DNA from: Flagellimonas onchidii
Lineage (GTDB): Bacteria; Bacteroidota; Bacteroidia; Flavobacteriales; Flavobacteriaceae
Assembly: GCF_004804315.1 (NCBI RefSeq)
Contig: NZ_SRXX01000001.1
Location: forward strand, 124,001-188,000
DNA length: 64,000 nucleotides
Reading direction: 5' to 3'
The translations under genes and the position numbers were made by a program. The notes below the pieces were generated by a model that saw only the letters and a list, made by a program, of their open reading frames with translations, was not told the origin of the DNA and did not search any database. Shown here piece by piece: positions 18,131 to 27,486 of the stretch. Each line of letters starts with the position of its first letter. Position 1 is the stretch's first letter.

Positions 18131-19801
18131 TTATTTCACATACGCATCTTCATGGACATTGGCCACAGCCCTTCCAGAAGGGTCATTCATATTTTTGAAT
18201 GCTTCGTCCCATTCCAAGGCAATTTTGGTGCTACAGGCCACGGATGGCTCTTGTGGAACGCTTAAAGCCGCTGCATCTGAAGGGAAATGCCCTTCAAATA
18301 TGGAACGATAATAATATTCTTCTTTGGTTGTTGGTGTTTGTATTGGAAACTTGAAATGTGCGTTTTTCAGCTGCTCGTCACTCACTTCAGTTTCAACCAA
18401 TTCTTTTAAGGTATCAATCCAACTATAACCAACACCATCAGAGAACTGCTCTTTCTGCCTCCAAGCAACACTTTCTGGCAAATAAGATTCAAATGCTTTA
18501 CGCACCACCCATTTTTCCATTCGTTCGCCATTAATCATCTTATCCTTAGGGTTGATGCGCATGGCAACATCCATAAACTCCTTGTCCAAAAATGGCACTC
18601 GACCTTCAATTCCCCAAGCTGCAAGTGATTTGTTGGCACGTAAACAGTCGTACATATGTAACTTATCCAGTTTACGAACGGTTTCTTCATGGAAATCCTT
18701 TGGACTTGGTGCTTTATGGAAGTATAAATATCCTCCGAACAATTCATCTGCTCCTTCTCCTGACAACACCATCTTTATTCCCATGGATTTAATGACCCTT
18801 GCCATCAAATACATCGGTGTGGAAGCACGAATTGTTGTAATGTCATAGGTTTCCAAGTTATAGATGACGTCTTTGATAGCATCCAATCCTTCTTGGATAG
18901 TAAATTTAATTTCGTGGTGAATTGTGCCTATGTGATCGGCCACTTTTTGAGCAGCTTCCAAATCCGGCGAACCTTCCAATCCAACAGAAAAAGAGTGCAA
19001 TTGTGGCCACCAAGCCTCCTTGGTATCACCTGACTCGATTCGCATTTGCGAATATTTTTTGGCCACTGCGGAAGTTACAGAAGAATCCAGCCCACCCGAT
19101 AACAACACGCCATAAGGCACGTCGGACATCAATTGACGGTGTACTGCCGCCTCCAAGGCATCCTTAATCTCTTGGATACTAGTTTCATTTTCCTTTACTG
19201 CTTCATAATCCATCCAATCCCTTTTGTACCATCTCTTGAATTCACCATCCGAGCTGTGGAGGTAATGTCCGGGAGGAAACAATTCAATTTTGGAACAAGT
19301 TCCCTCTAGCGCTTTCAGTTCAGACGCAACATAAAAAGTTCCATTTTTATCCCAACCAATATATAAAGGGATAATTCCCATATGGTCGCGAGCGATAAAA
19401 TATTCGTCTTTTTCACTATCATATATGGCAAAGCCGAAGATTCCGTTCAAATCATCAACAAAATCCACACCCTTTTCTTGGTATAGTGCCAAAATTACCT
19501 CACAATCTGATTGGGTCTTGAATGCATATTTTCCCTCGAACTGTTTTCTAAGCTCTCGGTGGTTATAGATTTCGCCATTGGCCGCTAAAACCAGTTTACC
19601 ATCTTCACTAAACAAAGGTTGCTTTCCGGAAGCTGGGTCAACAATAGCCAACCGTTCATGAGCCAAAATAGCTTTATCATCTGAATAGATTCCACTCCAA
19701 TCCGGGCCTCTATGCCTAACTTTCTTAGACATCTCCAAAAGTTGGGGTCTTAACTTTTCGGCACTCTCCTTTATATCAAATGCACATACTATTCCGCACA
19801 T
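18131..19801 (-). CDS. asnB: Asparagine synthetase B (glutamine-hydrolysing)
   Basis: Converts aspartate, glutamine and ATP to asparagine and glutamate. The 556-residue protein starts MCGIVCAF, so Cys2 becomes the N-terminal nucleophile of the class II glutaminase domain (about 1-190, with RHRGPDWSG and ANGEIYNHRELR). The synthetase domain has the PP-loop SGGLDSSVTSAV near residue 233, SGEGADELFGGY and a conserved AWGIEGRVPFLDKEF. Length and domains match the E. coli-type enzyme. It is transcribed alone and ends at a terminator. Confidence 0.96.
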   Translation of the reverse strand: MCGIVCAFDIKESAEKLRPQLLEMSKKVRHRGPDWSGIYSDDKAILAHERLAIVDPASGKQPLFSEDGKLVLAANGEIYNHRELRKQFEGKYAFKTQSDCEVILALYQEKGVDFVDDLNGIFGFAIYDSEKDEYFIARDHMGIIPLYIGWDKNGTFYVASELKALEGTCSKIELFPPGHYLHSSDGEFKRWYKRDWMDYEAVKENETSIQEIKDALEAAVHRQLMSDVPYGVLLSGGLDSSVTSAVAKKYSQMRIESGDTKEAWWPQLHSFSVGLEGSPDLEAAQKVADHIGTIHHEIKFTIQEGLDAIKDVIYNLETYDITTIRASTPMYLMARVIKSMGIKMVLSGEGADELFGGYLYFHKAPSPKDFHEETVRKLDKLHMYDCLRANKSLAAWGIEGRVPFLDKEFMDVAMRINPKDKMINGERMEKWVVRKAFESYLPESVAWRQKEQFSDGVGYSWIDTLKELVETEVSDEQLKNAHFKFPIQTPTTKEEYYYRSIFEGHFPSDAAALSVPQEPSVACSTKIALEWDEAFKNMNDPSGRAVANVHEDAYVK

Positions 19802-20013
19802 ATTTTAATCTTTATAACAATTTCAATGCAAATATTGCTTTATAATTTCAATTATTAAATATATAAGTTAAATATGATTACAATTTATATGTAATTCATC
19901 TCATTTAAAACAAAAATGAAATAATAATTGATTAAACCATCGAATATTTAAACACTTTGAAAGGTCTGTTAAATTTTAACGTCTCTTTATAAAAACATCT
20001 TTTAAATACACCC

Positions 20014-20021
20014 TAGTTTTG
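20014..20021 (+). promoter_or_regulatory. -7 element of the DUF2911 gene
   Basis: TAGTTTTG exactly matches TAnnTTTG and lies 21 bp before the ATG at 20043. The upstream 150 bp are very AT-rich and contain no obvious TTG box at the right spacing. Confidence 0.45.
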
Positions 20022-20042
20022 AAATCAACTAAAATCATCATC

Positions 20043-20573
20043 ATGAAAAAAATTTTCTTACTAAGTTTTTTAACCCTTTCTTTTGTTTTTTCTTCAGAAA
20101 TAACCGCCCAGAAATTTAGCGGTCTGGACAAAAGCCCTGCTGATATATCTACTTATCCATCAAGTTATAGAGTGGCTGACAAATCTGCCCGTGTAATTTA
20201 CAGCAGACCCCAGTTAAAGGGTAGAAGTCTATCTGAACTTGCTCCCGCAGGAAAAGTTTGGAGAACAGGAGCCAATGAAGCTGCCGAGATTACGTTTTAC
20301 AAAGACGCAACTGTTGGCGGGAAACCGATTAAGGCTGGGACTTATGCGTTGTTTACGATTCCCGGAGAAAACGAATGGACAGTTATATTGAACAGCAACT
20401 TAAATCAATGGGGGGCCTACTCTTATGATAGCGATGCCGATGTTGCAAGGGTAGCTGCGAAAGCCAGTTCAGACAACGAATCTTTGGAAGCATTCTCAAT
20501 TGCCTTTTCCGATGACGGCGATTTAGTAATGGGATGGGGCACCACAAGAGTCTCTTTGCCCATCAATTTCTAA
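20043..20573 (+). CDS. DUF2911 family secreted protein
   Basis: 176 residues starting at MKKIFLLSF, with a signal peptide ending SEITAQ. The mature part has the DUF2911 core: ARVIYSRPQLKGRSL, GKVWRTGANEAAEITF, IKAGTYALFTIPGE and a C-terminal GTTRVSLPINF strand. Members are common in Bacteroidota and have no known activity. An exact promoter -7 box precedes it and a bidirectional terminator follows. An earlier in-frame TTG at 20019 was rejected because it overlaps the -7 box. Confidence 0.9.
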   Translation: MKKIFLLSFLTLSFVFSSEITAQKFSGLDKSPADISTYPSSYRVADKSARVIYSRPQLKGRSLSELAPAGKVWRTGANEAAEITFYKDATVGGKPIKAGTYALFTIPGENEWTVILNSNLNQWGAYSYDSDADVARVAAKASSDNESLEAFSIAFSDDGDLVMGWGTTRVSLPINF

Positions 20574-20593
20574 GTTGTACAATTTTAAATACT

Positions 20594-20618
20594 AAAAAGG
20601 GCCGTTAAGGCCCTTTTT
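20594..20618. terminator. Bidirectional terminator
   Basis: A 10-bp perfect stem (AAAAAGGGCC paired with GGCCCTTTTT) around a 5-base loop; its last base overlaps the stop codon of the convergent amidohydrolase gene. Confidence 0.9.
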
Positions 20619-22240
20619 TATTTTACTTCCTCCCCATTGACAAAAACCCTTTCTGCTTTTAAATTTGGAATGTCATCAACTGGAATGGTCATTATATCAT
20701 TATTTAAAATGATGAAGTCCGCAAATTTCCCCTCCTCAATGCTTCCTTTTTCATTTTCCTCAAAATTGGAATATGCCGCCCAAATAGTCATCCCCTTTAG
20801 GGTTTCTTCACGGGAGAGGGCATCTTGCATTTGAAAACCTCCTTCTGGATATTTTCCAAGGTCTTGACGAGCGACAGCTGCATAGAAAGTCAAAAAAGGA
20901 CTCACTCTTTCCACAGGAAAATCGGTTCCCAATGCCACCATCCCTGCCTTTTCGAGTAGTTTTTTATAAGCATAGGCGCCTTTTACACGTTCTGGGCCCA
21001 GACGGTCTCCTGCCCAATACATATCGCTTGTTGCATGCGTTGGTTGGATGGATGGGATTATTCCATTTTCGAAATAATCAAAATCATGTTCGGATACCAC
21101 TTGTGCATGTTCAATTTTCCACCTTCTATCTTTTTTACCTTGTAACGCATTTTCATATGCTCTCAGTACCACAACATTGGCAGAATCTCCAATGGCATGG
21201 GTATTCATTTGGTAATCCGAAGCTGCAATCCGTTCAGCAAGTGCTTCAATGTTATTTACAGATGTCACCATGGCTCCAAAGTGTCCTTCCTTATCCGAAT
21301 AGGGCTCTTTGAGCGCTGCCCCGCGTGACCCCAATGCACCATCTCCGTACACTTTTACTGAACGAACATTAAGTTTATTGGTTTTAACGATTCCCTTATC
21401 TAAATAGTAATCCAGATTGTCCTTGGTATTGCTTACCATGGCATATACCCGAATGGACAAGTCCCCGCTTTGCTGCAGACTATCTATTAACTCAATGGTT
21501 AATCTATTCAAGCCCGCATCATTAACCGTGGTCAAACCATATTGGAAACAAAGTTGTTCGGCATCTTTGAGTGCTCTAATTTGAGTTGGTCTATCTGGTT
21601 TGGGAATCACGGCGTCCACCATTCCCATAGGATTATCCACCAATATACCCGTCAGCTTTCCATCTTGTTTTACAATCTCTCCTCCTTGTACCTCGGTATT
21701 GATATCGATTCCAGCCAAATCCAGTGCTTTTTGGTTTACTAAATACGCATGACCATCGATTCGCTCCAGGGCAACAGGTGTATCTGGAAAAAATACATCC
21801 AGCCTTTCCTTTGTGGGAAACAATTTGGTTTTCCAATCATTTTGGTCCCAACCCCTACCTTGAATAAAATTAGAGGGTTGTTTTTTCTGAAACTCAACCA
21901 CTCTCCGAAGTACCTCATCAAAACTCTCCGTGCCAACCAAATCGACTACTTGTTGGTTCAGCCCCAACCCATAAAAATGACAGTGGGCATCAATCAATCC
22001 AGGAACAATGGTTTTTCCTTCAGCATCAATTTGATTTTCGGATGTAAAATCGGCAGTAATTGCTTCTGTTTCGCCAACAGCTACGAACTTTCCATCTTTA
22101 ACCGCAAAACAACTACCCTTTGAAAAATCTTTGTCAACGGTATAAATATTGGCGTTATAAACTATTAAATCTACCTTTTCTTTGGATTGACAGGCCAATA
22201 GCATGAATGTCAAAAAGGCACAAAAAAGAAGCTTTTTCAT
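20618..22240 (-). CDS. Amidohydrolase lipoprotein (YtcJ-like, Amidohydro_3)
   Basis: 540 residues with a lipobox (FMLLAC, Cys at 17), so it is an exported lipoprotein. The body follows the YtcJ-like amidohydrolase order: VDLIVYNANIYTVD, KTIVPGLIDAHCHF (metal-binding HxH), QGRGWDQNDW, VKVYGDGALGSRGAAL, MNTHAIGDSAN, KIEHAQVV, GTDFPVE and the C-terminal KGSIEEGKFADFIIL. These enzymes hydrolyse amide or related bonds with one or two metals; substrates of this subgroup are mostly unknown. The lipoprotein location is typical for marine Bacteroidota versions. Confidence 0.88.
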   Translation of the reverse strand: MKKLLFCAFLTFMLLACQSKEKVDLIVYNANIYTVDKDFSKGSCFAVKDGKFVAVGETEAITADFTSENQIDAEGKTIVPGLIDAHCHFYGLGLNQQVVDLVGTESFDEVLRRVVEFQKKQPSNFIQGRGWDQNDWKTKLFPTKERLDVFFPDTPVALERIDGHAYLVNQKALDLAGIDINTEVQGGEIVKQDGKLTGILVDNPMGMVDAVIPKPDRPTQIRALKDAEQLCFQYGLTTVNDAGLNRLTIELIDSLQQSGDLSIRVYAMVSNTKDNLDYYLDKGIVKTNKLNVRSVKVYGDGALGSRGAALKEPYSDKEGHFGAMVTSVNNIEALAERIAASDYQMNTHAIGDSANVVVLRAYENALQGKKDRRWKIEHAQVVSEHDFDYFENGIIPSIQPTHATSDMYWAGDRLGPERVKGAYAYKKLLEKAGMVALGTDFPVERVSPFLTFYAAVARQDLGKYPEGGFQMQDALSREETLKGMTIWAAYSNFEENEKGSIEEGKFADFIILNNDIMTIPVDDIPNLKAERVFVNGEEVK

Positions 22241-22298
22241 GTGTTGTTTTTTTGAGTTTCCTCAAAAATAGAAAAAGCCTTGAAGAAATTTAGGAGGT

Positions 22299-23375
22299 TT
22301 ATTGATCGTTTCCTGTCATTACAAACTCAATTCTACCATCTTCAAAATCATTTGCCTTGATTTTTCCATTGCGAAGCGGTTTGGTATCCCCAACACCTTC
22401 CCATACAATACGATCGTCAGCTATGCCTAACTTTTTTAGATGCAGTGCAACCGCACGAGCTCTAAGTGATGATATAAATTTGTGATATTCGGATTTTCCA
22501 ATATTGTCAGCATGTCCTGTAATTTTCATTTGAACCTCGGCATTTTCTTTGAGAAATTTGAATATCTTATTGATACTGGCTAGTGCTTTAGCATCCAAGT
22601 CATAACCTTTTGGCTCGAAAGGATTTTGTTCCAACACATAGATTTTATCCTTTTCATAGTTTACTCTTGGAAGTTCTTCCAACACAAAATTGTCTACATA
22701 GTAATAAGAGAAATCACTAGACAAGGCTGGCTCATCGTTCTTTAACAACTGTGTATTGTCGTTTGACTTAAAATTCCCCAATATAATATGGTTTTCAAAA
22801 CCTTTTGCATCAAACTCAGCAGTTAGTGTGACCCATCCTTCTGTTTCAGATAAGGAGTTATCTGCTTTCAATTGCACCTCATGAAATTGGACATTCTCCT
22901 GTAAATCTAACCGCGAACTATTTAAAACAGAACTATTGGGAACTTTTACTTTGCTATTGGTGAATATAATTGACATGTTTTTCAGTGCCAGTTTCGAGGT
23001 CTCTGCAAGACTAACTTGAAACGATATCTTGTACGGATGTTTTCCTCTAAGTTTTTTAGTGGTATTCAATTGGATATATTCCCTATAGTTATTCAGGGCA
23101 TAAAAATAAAGACCCGCATACCCATTACCTTCCGTTGCTTTTTGAACTCCCTTAAAATTGGAGGGAACCCCAAAATCCTCTGATCCACAATTGTTATAGT
23201 AATCTCCTGAACTGGATGTAGGCAATGAAACATCTTCAAGTAAAACATTTAAACCAACTATGTTGGAGGGACAAGAAGTATAATTCTCGAATCCTGCATT
23301 AAGAATAAGATTTTGTGCGGAAAGTGCAGTGCACACTAAAAAAAAGAAGCTGAAAAATAAATTACGGAATACCAT
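22299..23375 (-). CDS. OmpA-domain outer-membrane protein with N-terminal beta-sandwich (paralogue A)
   Basis: 358 residues: signal peptide to about 20 (TALSAQ), a beta-rich region of about 200 residues starting NLILNAGFENYTSCP with four cysteines, and a C-terminal OmpA-like peptidoglycan-binding domain (about 240-355: MKITGHADNIGKSEYHKFISSLRARAVALHL, then EDGRIEFVM). The N-terminal part resembles carbohydrate-binding-module-like domains by layout. It probably anchors an extracytoplasmic domain to the cell wall. It is paralogous to the product of 23879-24967, and a small plus-strand gene lies between the two. Confidence 0.82.
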   Translation of the reverse strand: MVFRNLFFSFFFLVCTALSAQNLILNAGFENYTSCPSNIVGLNVLLEDVSLPTSSSGDYYNNCGSEDFGVPSNFKGVQKATEGNGYAGLYFYALNNYREYIQLNTTKKLRGKHPYKISFQVSLAETSKLALKNMSIIFTNSKVKVPNSSVLNSSRLDLQENVQFHEVQLKADNSLSETEGWVTLTAEFDAKGFENHIILGNFKSNDNTQLLKNDEPALSSDFSYYYVDNFVLEELPRVNYEKDKIYVLEQNPFEPKGYDLDAKALASINKIFKFLKENAEVQMKITGHADNIGKSEYHKFISSLRARAVALHLKKLGIADDRIVWEGVGDTKPLRNGKIKANDFEDGRIEFVMTGNDQ

Positions 23376-23541
23376 TTTAAACTTTGTTTGTTAGGTTCCC
23401 GTGCTTGCTATTGAACGCTAAGATTCTTCATATATTGCGCAATACCATGCTTTCTTGTTGATTTGGCCACACTTTCCGCATTATCCTTTTTCTATACTAA
23501 ATTTGGATAAAAAGCGTTACTATAGTCCAAATCTTGCTAAA

Positions 23542-23865
23542 ATGCGCATAGTAACCATTATGCTCATATTGTCTTTCGTCCCCTATTTTGGTTTAGGCCA
23601 AAATACTATTACGGGAAAAATAGTTGATGAGCTCGGTCTCCCAGTTTATTTAGCAACTGTTGAAATACATGATACAGAAGATATTGCCTATACAAATTTA
23701 GATGGCTCGTTCTCTCTTAAAAGCGAAAAGAACTTCCACTGGAAAATAGAAATTAAGTCTAAAGGCTATAAAACGGAATCTTTCTTTGTACTAAGTGGGG
23801 GTAGCACAGGGGAAATTGTACTAGAATATAACGCCGAAATGAAAAGAATGCTCGAAGGACAATGA
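23542..23865 (+). CDS. Small exported protein with carboxypeptidase-regulatory-like domain
   Basis: 107 residues starting at MRIVTIMLI, with a signal peptide ending at FGLGQ. Almost the whole mature protein is one CarboxypepD_reg-like beta-sandwich: NTITGKIVDELGLPVYLATVEI, then YTNLDGSFSL and KGYKTE. This domain usually forms the N-terminus of TonB-dependent receptors; here it stands alone. It sits between two minus-strand OmpA paralogues, on the opposite strand. A longer frame from 23455 lacks a signal start and was rejected. Confidence 0.7.
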   Translation: MRIVTIMLILSFVPYFGLGQNTITGKIVDELGLPVYLATVEIHDTEDIAYTNLDGSFSLKSEKNFHWKIEIKSKGYKTESFFVLSGGSTGEIVLEYNAEMKRMLEGQ

Positions 23866-23878
23866 CACCGTAATCCGC

Positions 23879-24967
23879 TTAATCGTCCACAAACTCCGTC
23901 ATTACAAATTCAACCCTACGGTTTTTTCTTCTTGCCTTATCGGTTAAGGCGCTATCCAATGGGATTTTGTTCCCATAGCCGTTAGAAGTAATCCTATCTC
24001 TTTTAAGCCCCAATCGAATAAGGTAATTGGCAACCGTTTTTGCCCGTTCTTTAGAAAGCACATCATTGTATTCTTCAGAACCCAGATCATCTGTATGTCC
24101 GCTAATGGCCACTTTTAAATTGGGATGTTTTTTGAGATGCTCATAAACGTCTTTAAGGCTTTGCTTGGCCTTGGGTTGCAGTTCAAAACGGTCAAAATCA
24201 AAGTTCACATGATTGAGCACATAGCTTTGATTAGGCTTGTATTCTGGTCCTAAATAGACTACTGAGATATCATCAATATAATAATAAGAATATCCTTCGC
24301 TTTTAGTCTTACCGTTTCCAGAACCCAAATAACGGGTACCTCCGTTGCTTTTAAAATTTCCAAGAATCAGATTTTTCTCAAATCCCCTGGCAACAAAGTC
24401 AAGACTTAGCTGTATCCAATCATTTTTATCACTGTAAAATGTGGAGGATGAGAAATGCTTGGCATGTGAAACTTTTATGATTTGGGAAGATAAAACAGCA
24501 TTGGAAAGCTGTCTTTTGGTATGTACGGACAAATGTTTCTCAGAAAAAACGGCACCAAAATCCATCACTGCACCATCTGACTTTTCAGATAAGCTTAAAA
24601 CGAGACTCAAACGATATCGATGTCCTTTTTGTAACGTCGCAGAAAGTTGTGCTTGAATGTATTCCCTATAGTCCTTTGGAGCAAAAAGATACAATCCCGC
24701 ATAGGCCTGTCCTTCGTATGCTTCCTGTTTTCCTTTAAAATTTATTGGGATTCCCAATTTGGTCTTGCTACAGCGGTTGAAATAATCCGTGGTACCTAAG
24801 GTGGGTGCGTTCCAGAATTCGACATCCGCATTTAGATTGCTCATTTTAACAGGACAATCCAAATAATCTTCAAACCCTCCATTTTGAACAAGGTTTTGCC
24901 CATTCATGGGTCGAAGAATGAGCACAAAGAAAAGTGAGGTTGATATGTAAATGAACGGTAATCGCAT
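23879..24967 (-). CDS. OmpA-domain outer-membrane protein with N-terminal beta-sandwich (paralogue B)
   Basis: 362 residues (start at MRLPFIYIS). Organisation is the same as the neighbouring paralogue: signal peptide ending at MNGQ, NLVQNGGFEDYLDCP opening of a cysteine-containing beta-rich domain, FKGKQEAYEGQAYAGLYLFAP and YREYIQ in the middle, and a C-terminal OmpA domain (about 250-358: LKVAISGHTDDLGSEEYND, KERAKTVANYLI, RRKNRRVEFVM). It should lie in the outer membrane or periplasm bound to peptidoglycan. An in-frame TTG lies 9 bp further upstream, but the ATG is preferred. Confidence 0.82.
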   Translation of the reverse strand: MRLPFIYISTSLFFVLILRPMNGQNLVQNGGFEDYLDCPVKMSNLNADVEFWNAPTLGTTDYFNRCSKTKLGIPINFKGKQEAYEGQAYAGLYLFAPKDYREYIQAQLSATLQKGHRYRLSLVLSLSEKSDGAVMDFGAVFSEKHLSVHTKRQLSNAVLSSQIIKVSHAKHFSSSTFYSDKNDWIQLSLDFVARGFEKNLILGNFKSNGGTRYLGSGNGKTKSEGYSYYYIDDISVVYLGPEYKPNQSYVLNHVNFDFDRFELQPKAKQSLKDVYEHLKKHPNLKVAISGHTDDLGSEEYNDVLSKERAKTVANYLIRLGLKRDRITSNGYGNKIPLDSALTDKARRKNRRVEFVMTEFVDD

Positions 24968-25094
24968 GATTTCCAATCCAATTGGGACAGCCCCCTTTAC
25001 TTAAAAAGTTTGGGTGACATAGCATATCTAACGATTTTTCTTACGATTTATTGCCTCTTATCTGTAGAAGATACCTCTTCATCATGCATAAATC

Positions 25095-25134
25095 AAAAAA
25101 GTGGTCAAAACACAACACGGTTCTGACCACCTTT
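25095..25134 (-). terminator. Terminator of the small secreted-protein gene
   Basis: Minus-strand GGTGGTCAGAAC pairs, with one mismatch, with a GTTTTGACCACT arm that runs into TTTTTT, 20 bp past the stop codon. Confidence 0.8.
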
Positions 25135-25153
25135 CATCCGTACATCAAAAAAC

Positions 25154-25561
25154 CTACTTATTACTACTTCTTGTACCTTTCATAGGAAAAACCCCGTCCG
25201 CAGATTCAGCTTTACCGCTAAATTTATCTCCATCGAACATCAATCCTACTTTAACCCTTTGTCCTTCGATATAGACTACAAAGTCAATTTTTTCACCTTT
25301 AACACTGATTTGTTCTCCTTTAACAGTACTGTAGTTCACTTTTACCGTAACCTCATAATTACCCTGAACTTTTGCCACCGTCAATACCCCTTTGCTATAC
25401 TCATATGGAGCATTATCAACAGAATAGTTCCATTTTCCTTCAAAGGAAGTCGTTTTTGTTATTGGATTAATGGTTTTGTTGTTTGGTGTTGGCATGGCCA
25501 AAATAGAACCGCAAAAAAGGCAGGCTATCGCAACAACAGCACTAATTGTTTTTACTGACAT
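25154..25561 (-). CDS. Small secreted protein of unknown function
   Basis: 135 residues from MSVKTISAVV, with a signal peptide ending near SILAMP. The mature region is a single small beta domain (FEGKWNYSVDNAPYEYSKG, VKVGLMFDGDKFSGKAES), similar in rhythm to lipocalin-like or DUF proteins that bind hydrophobic ligands. I do not recognise a named family. A longer frame to 25684 runs into non-coding-looking sequence. Single gene with its own terminator. Confidence 0.68.
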   Translation of the reverse strand: MSVKTISAVVAIACLFCGSILAMPTPNNKTINPITKTTSFEGKWNYSVDNAPYEYSKGVLTVAKVQGNYEVTVKVNYSTVKGEQISVKGEKIDFVVYIEGQRVKVGLMFDGDKFSGKAESADGVFPMKGTRSSNK

Positions 25562-25719
25562 CGTTTTTATATTTAAATCGTTATTATTTAATTCCAGACA
25601 AAGAAATAGCCTACTTCGCCAAACAGGGTAATCTGTTTGGTTTTTGTGACCAAATGGATTGATGCTGTGACCAACGGGACACATTGAAATCTATAGAATC
25701 AAGGAGAATGGGTCAACTA

Positions 25720-27471
25720 TCAAAAATCAAATTTATAAGCCACTCCAGCTAGTGCCTGGAAGCCCTGCACCCTAAAATTGGCCCAGCGTTGATAGTGGTT
25801 GTTGGCAATATTGGATGCCTTTAAAAAAACCGAAAGTTGGTCATTGAAGCGATAGCCTACATGGGCATTGGCATCAAAAAAGCCATCCAAAGTAAGTATT
25901 ACATCGGGGATTGCAGGCGGAAATGGCCCTGTTGCAATGGTTCTGTCCAAATCCTTACGTTCCCCAACATAGAACAGATTGGCTCCAAAATACCATTGCT
26001 TGTCGATTTGGTAATCCATGAACAGCGACCCTTTGATTGAAGGTAAATTCCATGCAGGATTGTCCGTTTCGGTATCATAATCGTAGAATTCAGCATTGAC
26101 CCCAAGTGTAAAATTTCGATTCACATCAATATTGAGCTCTCCAAAAATGCCTAAGGTTTTAATATCATCGTAAAATACCTGAAATGAATTGCCAAAGAAA
26201 TATCCTTTTTCATCGGTTCTTGACTGATTTTCTGGATTCAGTAAAAATAAAGGCCTTCTATTTTCAGCGGTATACGAACCTTTAATATTGTATCCCACAT
26301 TTGAGAACAATTGGCCTTTCAACCCTAAATAACCTTCATATTGCTGATCCGTAGGCTGAATATCCAAAGTTGGCGAAACATATGGATTGCCTTCCACGAA
26401 ACCATGGTAGGAGTTCTGTTTCAATTCTCCTTCTATACCGCCATAAGCAATCACATTCTCATCCAATAAACGGTACGAAGCCGTCACAGCGGGATAGATA
26501 TAAAAATTGCTGTCACTTCTTTCCATATCCAGGCCATAAACAAAATTGGCCCCCAAATTCAGTGTTAAATCATCTCGGAGAACAAGCAGACTTGGGTTTA
26601 CGCCTACTTGAAATTGGCTATAATTGATCTCCCCGGTATTTGTAGTACCATTGAGCGGAGCATTTACGAAGCTACCATTTACATAATCTAACTTGGTATT
26701 GATGGTCACCAATTCCTCGGTTATCGGAAGTTCAATGGTCGGAGCCAAAACTACACGATTTTCACCAGATTCTGTGGCATCCCAAAATCTCCGTAGTAAA
26801 ATGTTTCCTTTTTTGAAAAAAGAATCTTCCATGTTCAGATGCGCTTTGGCCTCTGCATTGAAATAATTTTGTTGGCTATCGATACCCGCAATTGTAGCAT
26901 CATCAAACTCCTCATTTTCGATACCGTACCAATTATATAATTGATGCTGAAGACCCACACTGGCCCCCCAATCCATATAGCGGTCTTTTTTGGCATAAGA
27001 AGCATTGAACTTGGTGCTATAAAAATCTGCATCCAAAGGTGTGGTTTCTATGGCACCACGCGATGAATGATGACTCAGGCCGAAATCCAATAGACTTTCT
27101 CCCCTTCTAAACTCCCTACTGGTGTATAAATCGACCAAGGCATTGTTATAATTGCCCAAACCTATAGATGCATAGGAATTATATAAAGTCGGAGGTGGTG
27201 TTTTCTTTACCCTGGAAGCCTTCCCCTTTGCCGGAGTAAAAGTAGAAGCCACGGGCACCGAAAAAATATTGTAATCCACCTTCTTTTTTTGAAGTACGAT
27301 GGAATCGTTTAGCGTTGGGGTCGATTTAATCTTAAAGGCATCTGAAACGGTGGGGGAATACGGTTTTACAACGGTAACCGTTTCAGTGCCTATATCGTCG
27401 GTTTCCTGAGCTAAACCAACTCCCCAAAGGCTCAAAAAAAGTATTGAAAATATATAATTGATCTTGTACAT
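25720..27471 (-). CDS. Outer-membrane beta-barrel protein paired with the TPR protein
   Basis: 583 residues. The signal peptide ends near GLAQ. An N-terminal 90-residue stretch (TVTVVKPYSPTVSDAFKIK, then a basic-proline linker KKTPPP) precedes a barrel of alternating strands ending in aromatic GVAYKFDF. It resembles TonB-dependent-receptor barrels but no plug domain is visible, so it is better called a barrel of unknown cargo. It starts 15 bp after the TPR gene and is surely co-transcribed with it, suggesting one outer-membrane complex. Confidence 0.82.
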   Translation of the reverse strand: MYKINYIFSILFLSLWGVGLAQETDDIGTETVTVVKPYSPTVSDAFKIKSTPTLNDSIVLQKKKVDYNIFSVPVASTFTPAKGKASRVKKTPPPTLYNSYASIGLGNYNNALVDLYTSREFRRGESLLDFGLSHHSSRGAIETTPLDADFYSTKFNASYAKKDRYMDWGASVGLQHQLYNWYGIENEEFDDATIAGIDSQQNYFNAEAKAHLNMEDSFFKKGNILLRRFWDATESGENRVVLAPTIELPITEELVTINTKLDYVNGSFVNAPLNGTTNTGEINYSQFQVGVNPSLLVLRDDLTLNLGANFVYGLDMERSDSNFYIYPAVTASYRLLDENVIAYGGIEGELKQNSYHGFVEGNPYVSPTLDIQPTDQQYEGYLGLKGQLFSNVGYNIKGSYTAENRRPLFLLNPENQSRTDEKGYFFGNSFQVFYDDIKTLGIFGELNIDVNRNFTLGVNAEFYDYDTETDNPAWNLPSIKGSLFMDYQIDKQWYFGANLFYVGERKDLDRTIATGPFPPAIPDVILTLDGFFDANAHVGYRFNDQLSVFLKASNIANNHYQRWANFRVQGFQALAGVAYKFDF

Positions 27472-27486
27472 GCTGTGTCTCGTTTT

